In this document: in pieces, positions 60,240-64,000 of the stretch
Layout: the number at the start of each line of letters is the position of its first letter
Numbering within the stretch: the stretch's first letter is position 1
Assembly (NCBI GenBank): GCA_040219355.1
Contig: JAVJSN010000006.1
Coordinates: 30,929 to 94,928 of the forward strand
DNA length: 64,000 nucleotides
Origin: MH13 sp040219355
GTDB lineage: Bacteria; Pseudomonadota; Alphaproteobacteria; Rhizobiales; MH13
Direction of reading: 5' to 3'
Notes under the pieces: generated by a model
The model's database searches: none
What the model was told of the DNA's origin: nothing
What the model saw: only the letters and a program-made list of their open reading frames with translations
Position numbers and translations under genes: made by a program

Positions 60240-60449
60240 GAAGCCGTCACGGTTGGTTGAAAATGCATGATCGCAAAGGTCCAGCGGGTCTGAAGACGTC
60301 TGATGGCCAAACCAAGGCGCTTGTTCAATCAGGTGTGCATCGTATAGGCACGGGCCACGACAGCCTCAAGTCGCGCAGCATTATCTTTACATCTTACCGC
60401 TAAAAGGCGGCGCTTGCCGCTGGCGATCTCTTCCCACTTTGGATCTCCC

Positions 60450-61256
60450 ATGACTCTTGAGACCTTTATCAACGCCCTCATCCTTGGTCTTTTGGAAGGT
60501 CTCACAGAGTTCATACCTGTGTCCTCGACAGGGCATATCTTGCTTGCCGGTCATTTTCTGGGCTTTGAAAACGAAGGCAAGATTTTTGAAGTGCTGATCC
60601 AGCTTGGCGCCATTCTGGCCGTGCTATCGGTTTACACTGCCAAACTTCTGCGCATCGCCGCTGATCTGCCTTCCAGCCCCAAGGCGCGTCGATTTGTTGC
60701 CGGGATTGTTTTGGCATTCCTTCCGTCAGCGGTGATGGGCGTTCTTTTCCATGAGCTGATCAAGACGGTGCTGTTTGAGACACCTGCCCTGATTTGCACT
60801 ACGTTGATCATCGGTGGGATCATTTTGCTGCTGGTCGACCGGATGACGCTTCAACCCAAATACACTGACATCATGGACTATCCGTTGTCGCTCTGCCTGA
60901 AGATCGGGTTGTTCCAGGTGCTGGCGCTGATACCTGGTATGTCGCGCTCGGGCTCCACCATTGTCGGCTCGCTTTTGATGGGCACCGACAAGCGTTCGGC
61001 GGCAGAATTCACGTTCTTTTTGGCGATGCCAACCATGGCGGGCGCTTTTGTCTACGACCTCTTCCAGAACCGCGACATCGTTACAACCGATGGTTTGATG
61101 GTGGTGGCTGTGGGATTTGTTGCAGCCTTCATCATGGCGGTGCTCGTCGTGCGTTGGGTCCTCGACTATGTTAGCCAACACGGCTTTGCCCTGTTTGCCT
61201 GGTGGCGGATTATCGTCGGATCATTGGGCTTTTTGGGCTTGGCACTGTTGGGCTAG
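60450..61256 (+). CDS. uppP: Undecaprenyl-diphosphatase
   Basis: A 268-residue polytopic BacA/UppP protein. GLLEGLTEFIPVSSTGHILL and LALIPGMSRSGSTIVGSLLM are the two active-site loops. It recycles undecaprenyl pyrophosphate for peptidoglycan synthesis and gives bacitracin resistance. ATG at 60450 is preferred over a TTG at 60414. Confidence 0.96.
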   Translation: MTLETFINALILGLLEGLTEFIPVSSTGHILLAGHFLGFENEGKIFEVLIQLGAILAVLSVYTAKLLRIAADLPSSPKARRFVAGIVLAFLPSAVMGVLFHELIKTVLFETPALICTTLIIGGIILLLVDRMTLQPKYTDIMDYPLSLCLKIGLFQVLALIPGMSRSGSTIVGSLLMGTDKRSAAEFTFFLAMPTMAGAFVYDLFQNRDIVTTDGLMVVAVGFVAAFIMAVLVVRWVLDYVSQHGFALFAWWRIIVGSLGFLGLALLG

Positions 61257-61341
61257 AGCAAATCCCTGGTTCCGAGCCCGGGTGCCGATCAAATCAGCAC
61301 GAGACCCACGACCACTCTGACGTCCGAGGCTTGACCGATGA

Positions 61342-62331
61342 TCAAGGCTTTGCGCCCAGCGCAGCATACTGACCGTGCTTGCGATAGCGCCAGAGATAGG
61401 TCGGGATGATCGCGTCGATGGCTGCCGGATTGAGCCCGAGCCCTTTAAGTGTGCGGCCATCTTTGACGGCGTCTTCGGAGACGACATTGTCGGTCGCGAG
61501 CATTTTCACCTGATCGACGGTCAAAATCGGATTGGGCAGAACTTCAAACACCTTGGCCTGAAGTTCGGCCACCCGTATTGGCATAGCGATGATTGGGCGT
61601 TTGCGATCGATCACCTTCAGCATGCGCTCCATCAGGCCTTCAAATGTATCAACTTCCGGTCCGCCGAGCTCATATGTCGTGCCCGGCGTGGCACCGCCAT
61701 CGACAGCCAGCGCCACCGCGTCAGCCACATCGCCGACATACACCGGCTGAAACCGTGTTTTCGGGCCAACCACAGGCAGGATCGGCGACATGCGTGCCAT
61801 GTTGGCAAACCGGTTGAAGAACTGATCCTCTGGCCCAAACACGATGGACGGACGCATGATAATGGCTTCGGGCACAGCGGCGCGAACCGCCTTTTCGCCG
61901 AGAGCTTTTGAGCGCGCATAGTCGGCCTCGGATTCCTCGTTCGCGCCAATGGCCGACACGTGGACCAGATTGGTGATGCCGGCTTTTTGGCAGGCTTGCG
62001 CGATTAGGCCAGGGCCTTCAGCTTGCACCTTTTCAAAAGACTGTTTGCCTGACTCGTGCAGGATACCAACCAGATTGACCACCGCATCAGCGCCATCAAT
62101 GGCGCGTTCCACCGACCAGCCGTATCGCAGATTGGCCTGAATGGCGTGCACCTGGCCAACAGCGCCCATTGGCTGTGTATGGCCAGCAAGATCAGGCCGA
62201 CGCACTGCGACGCGCACGCGATAGCCCTTTTTTGCCAGTTCGCGCACGATGTATCGGCCGAGAAAACCCGAGCCGCCAAACACGGTGACAAGTTTACCGT
62301 TGAGCCCTGCATTGCCTGGGGTGTCAGCCAT
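61342..62331 (-). CDS. NDUFA9-like NAD(P)-binding protein
   Basis: A 329-residue atypical short-chain dehydrogenase. KLVTVFGGSGFLGRYIVREL is the Rossmann motif and VHVSAIGANEESEADYARSK and IMRPSIVFGPEDQFFNRFAN follow the complex I NDUFA9 subgroup. Alphaproteobacterial members are complex I assembly or lipid-binding accessory proteins. The frame goes up to 62463, but ATG at 62331 (MADTPGNAGLNGK) fits the family length. Confidence 0.85.
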   Translation of the reverse strand: MADTPGNAGLNGKLVTVFGGSGFLGRYIVRELAKKGYRVRVAVRRPDLAGHTQPMGAVGQVHAIQANLRYGWSVERAIDGADAVVNLVGILHESGKQSFEKVQAEGPGLIAQACQKAGITNLVHVSAIGANEESEADYARSKALGEKAVRAAVPEAIIMRPSIVFGPEDQFFNRFANMARMSPILPVVGPKTRFQPVYVGDVADAVALAVDGGATPGTTYELGGPEVDTFEGLMERMLKVIDRKRPIIAMPIRVAELQAKVFEVLPNPILTVDQVKMLATDNVVSEDAVKDGRTLKGLGLNPAAIDAIIPTYLWRYRKHGQYAALGAKP

Positions 62332-62490
62332 GGCGCAATTCGTCCTTTTTGGGTGCCGTCTGGCGCTGATGTACCCCGCGCCGCAGCCTATGCGCAAGCC
62401 GGTGAATGGTCTCACCCTTGGGTATTGTTCGGTTCTTTGTGCAAGCCGTTGACAGGACCGCACACCAGCCGTAATGCATCGCCCTCGACC

Positions 62491-63809
<1,319 letters not shown>

Positions 63810-63913
63810 TGGACTTGTCACGGTTTTGTTCCGTGTCCTTGAATGGAATGATCGCCATCAATGGACTTGTCACGGTTTTGTTCCGTGTCCTTGAATGGAA
63901 TGATCGCCATCAA
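63810..63913. repeat. Two tandem copies of a 52-bp IS end
   Basis: Bases 63810-63861 and 63862-63913 are identical, 52 bp each. Each contains a CACGG-7 nt-CCGTG hairpin and starts TGGACTTGTCACGG, resembling an IS3-type left end. The second copy continues into the transposase; the first abuts the recombinase remnant. Confidence 0.88.
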
Positions 63914-63924
63914 GGAGCACAAGA

Positions 63925-64000
63925 ATGGCACGCAAACACAATGACGAGTTCAAGCGCGAGGCGGTGCGGATTGCACTGACCAGCGGACTGACACGCCGAC
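63925..64000 (+). CDS. IS3-family transposase OrfA N-terminus (partial)
   Basis: Runs off the window after ~25 codons: MARKHNDEFKREAVRIALTS and GLTRR, a helix-turn-helix start of IS3-family OrfA proteins. AAGGAGCAC is upstream. The right half of the element and any remaining recombinase are outside the window. Confidence 0.8.
   Translation, partial: MARKHNDEFKREAVRIALTSGLTRR

Noticed and set aside
63810..63873. First 21 codons of the recombinase frame as a real N-terminus
   Set aside because: They are translated from the IS end, not from resolvase sequence.

Overview
The window is a stretch of alphaproteobacterial chromosome of moderately high GC. Synteny points to Hyphomicrobiales or a close relative, possibly marine: irr divergent from fabA-fabB-fabI, trpF-trpB-trpA-accD-folC, an SH3-domain secreted protein divergent from a 2-hydroxyacid dehydrogenase, and a complete bhcR/bhcABCD cluster. 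The species cannot be read from the sequence. Most of the window is dense operon-style coding DNA with many 1-26 nt gene overlaps.

Layout. 1-1790: end of a GABA aminotransferase-like gene and gabD. 2141-12191 (minus): a long co-directional run of pxpA, a miniature biotin carrier, biotin carboxylase, pxpB, pxpC, a TorT-like binding protein with its ABC ATPase and permease, and a BioMNY biotin importer, with a divergent LysR regulator at 12418. 13349-18755: the beta-hydroxyaspartate cycle (bhcR divergent from bhcABCD), which turns glyoxylate and glycine into oxaloacetate, followed by a GAPDH-family gene and a MerR-DUF3471 regulator. 20957-31158: accessory and envelope genes (DUF992, ankyrin repeats, KpsF, MsrA, MepA, DUF2799 lipoprotein, Tat-type agmatine deiminase), including an AT-rich, gene-poor stretch at about 28.4-29.4 kb. 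31139-37598: LysR/DUF1127 pair, a DadA-type flavoenzyme behind a tandem glycine riboswitch, an SDR, an Xre-RES toxin-antitoxin pair and a coupled amine oxidase. 37602-45540: lepA, a cobalamin riboswitch with an orphan CbiM, a 2OG-Fe(II) oxygenase, a chemoreceptor and others. 45643-49063: fabI-fabB-fabA and irr. 49197-58368: SH3 protein, hydroxyacid dehydrogenase, a ThiF/MoeB protein beside a five-copy 30-bp repeat, and a tightly overlapped trpF-trpB-arsC-like-trpA block followed by accD-folC. 58526-62331: queG, GST, uppP and an NDUFA9-like protein. 62501-64000: tRNA-Leu(CAG), a serine recombinase remnant whose 3' end reads through the tRNA, and the left end of an IS3-type element with a 52-bp tandem duplication of its tip.

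How the genes work together. Two metabolic themes stand out. The first is C2 metabolism: the BHA cycle uses glyoxylate and glycine, a glycine-sensing riboswitch controls a DadA-family enzyme that could interconvert amino and oxo acids, and a glyoxylate reductase-like dehydrogenase lies further along. The second is biotin and 5-oxoproline: a pxpABC set with its own biotin carboxylase and carrier is in the same transcriptional direction as a biotin importer, suggesting that cofactor supply is co-regulated with a biotin-dependent enzyme. Function calls rest on motifs and synteny read by eye; no database search was possible.
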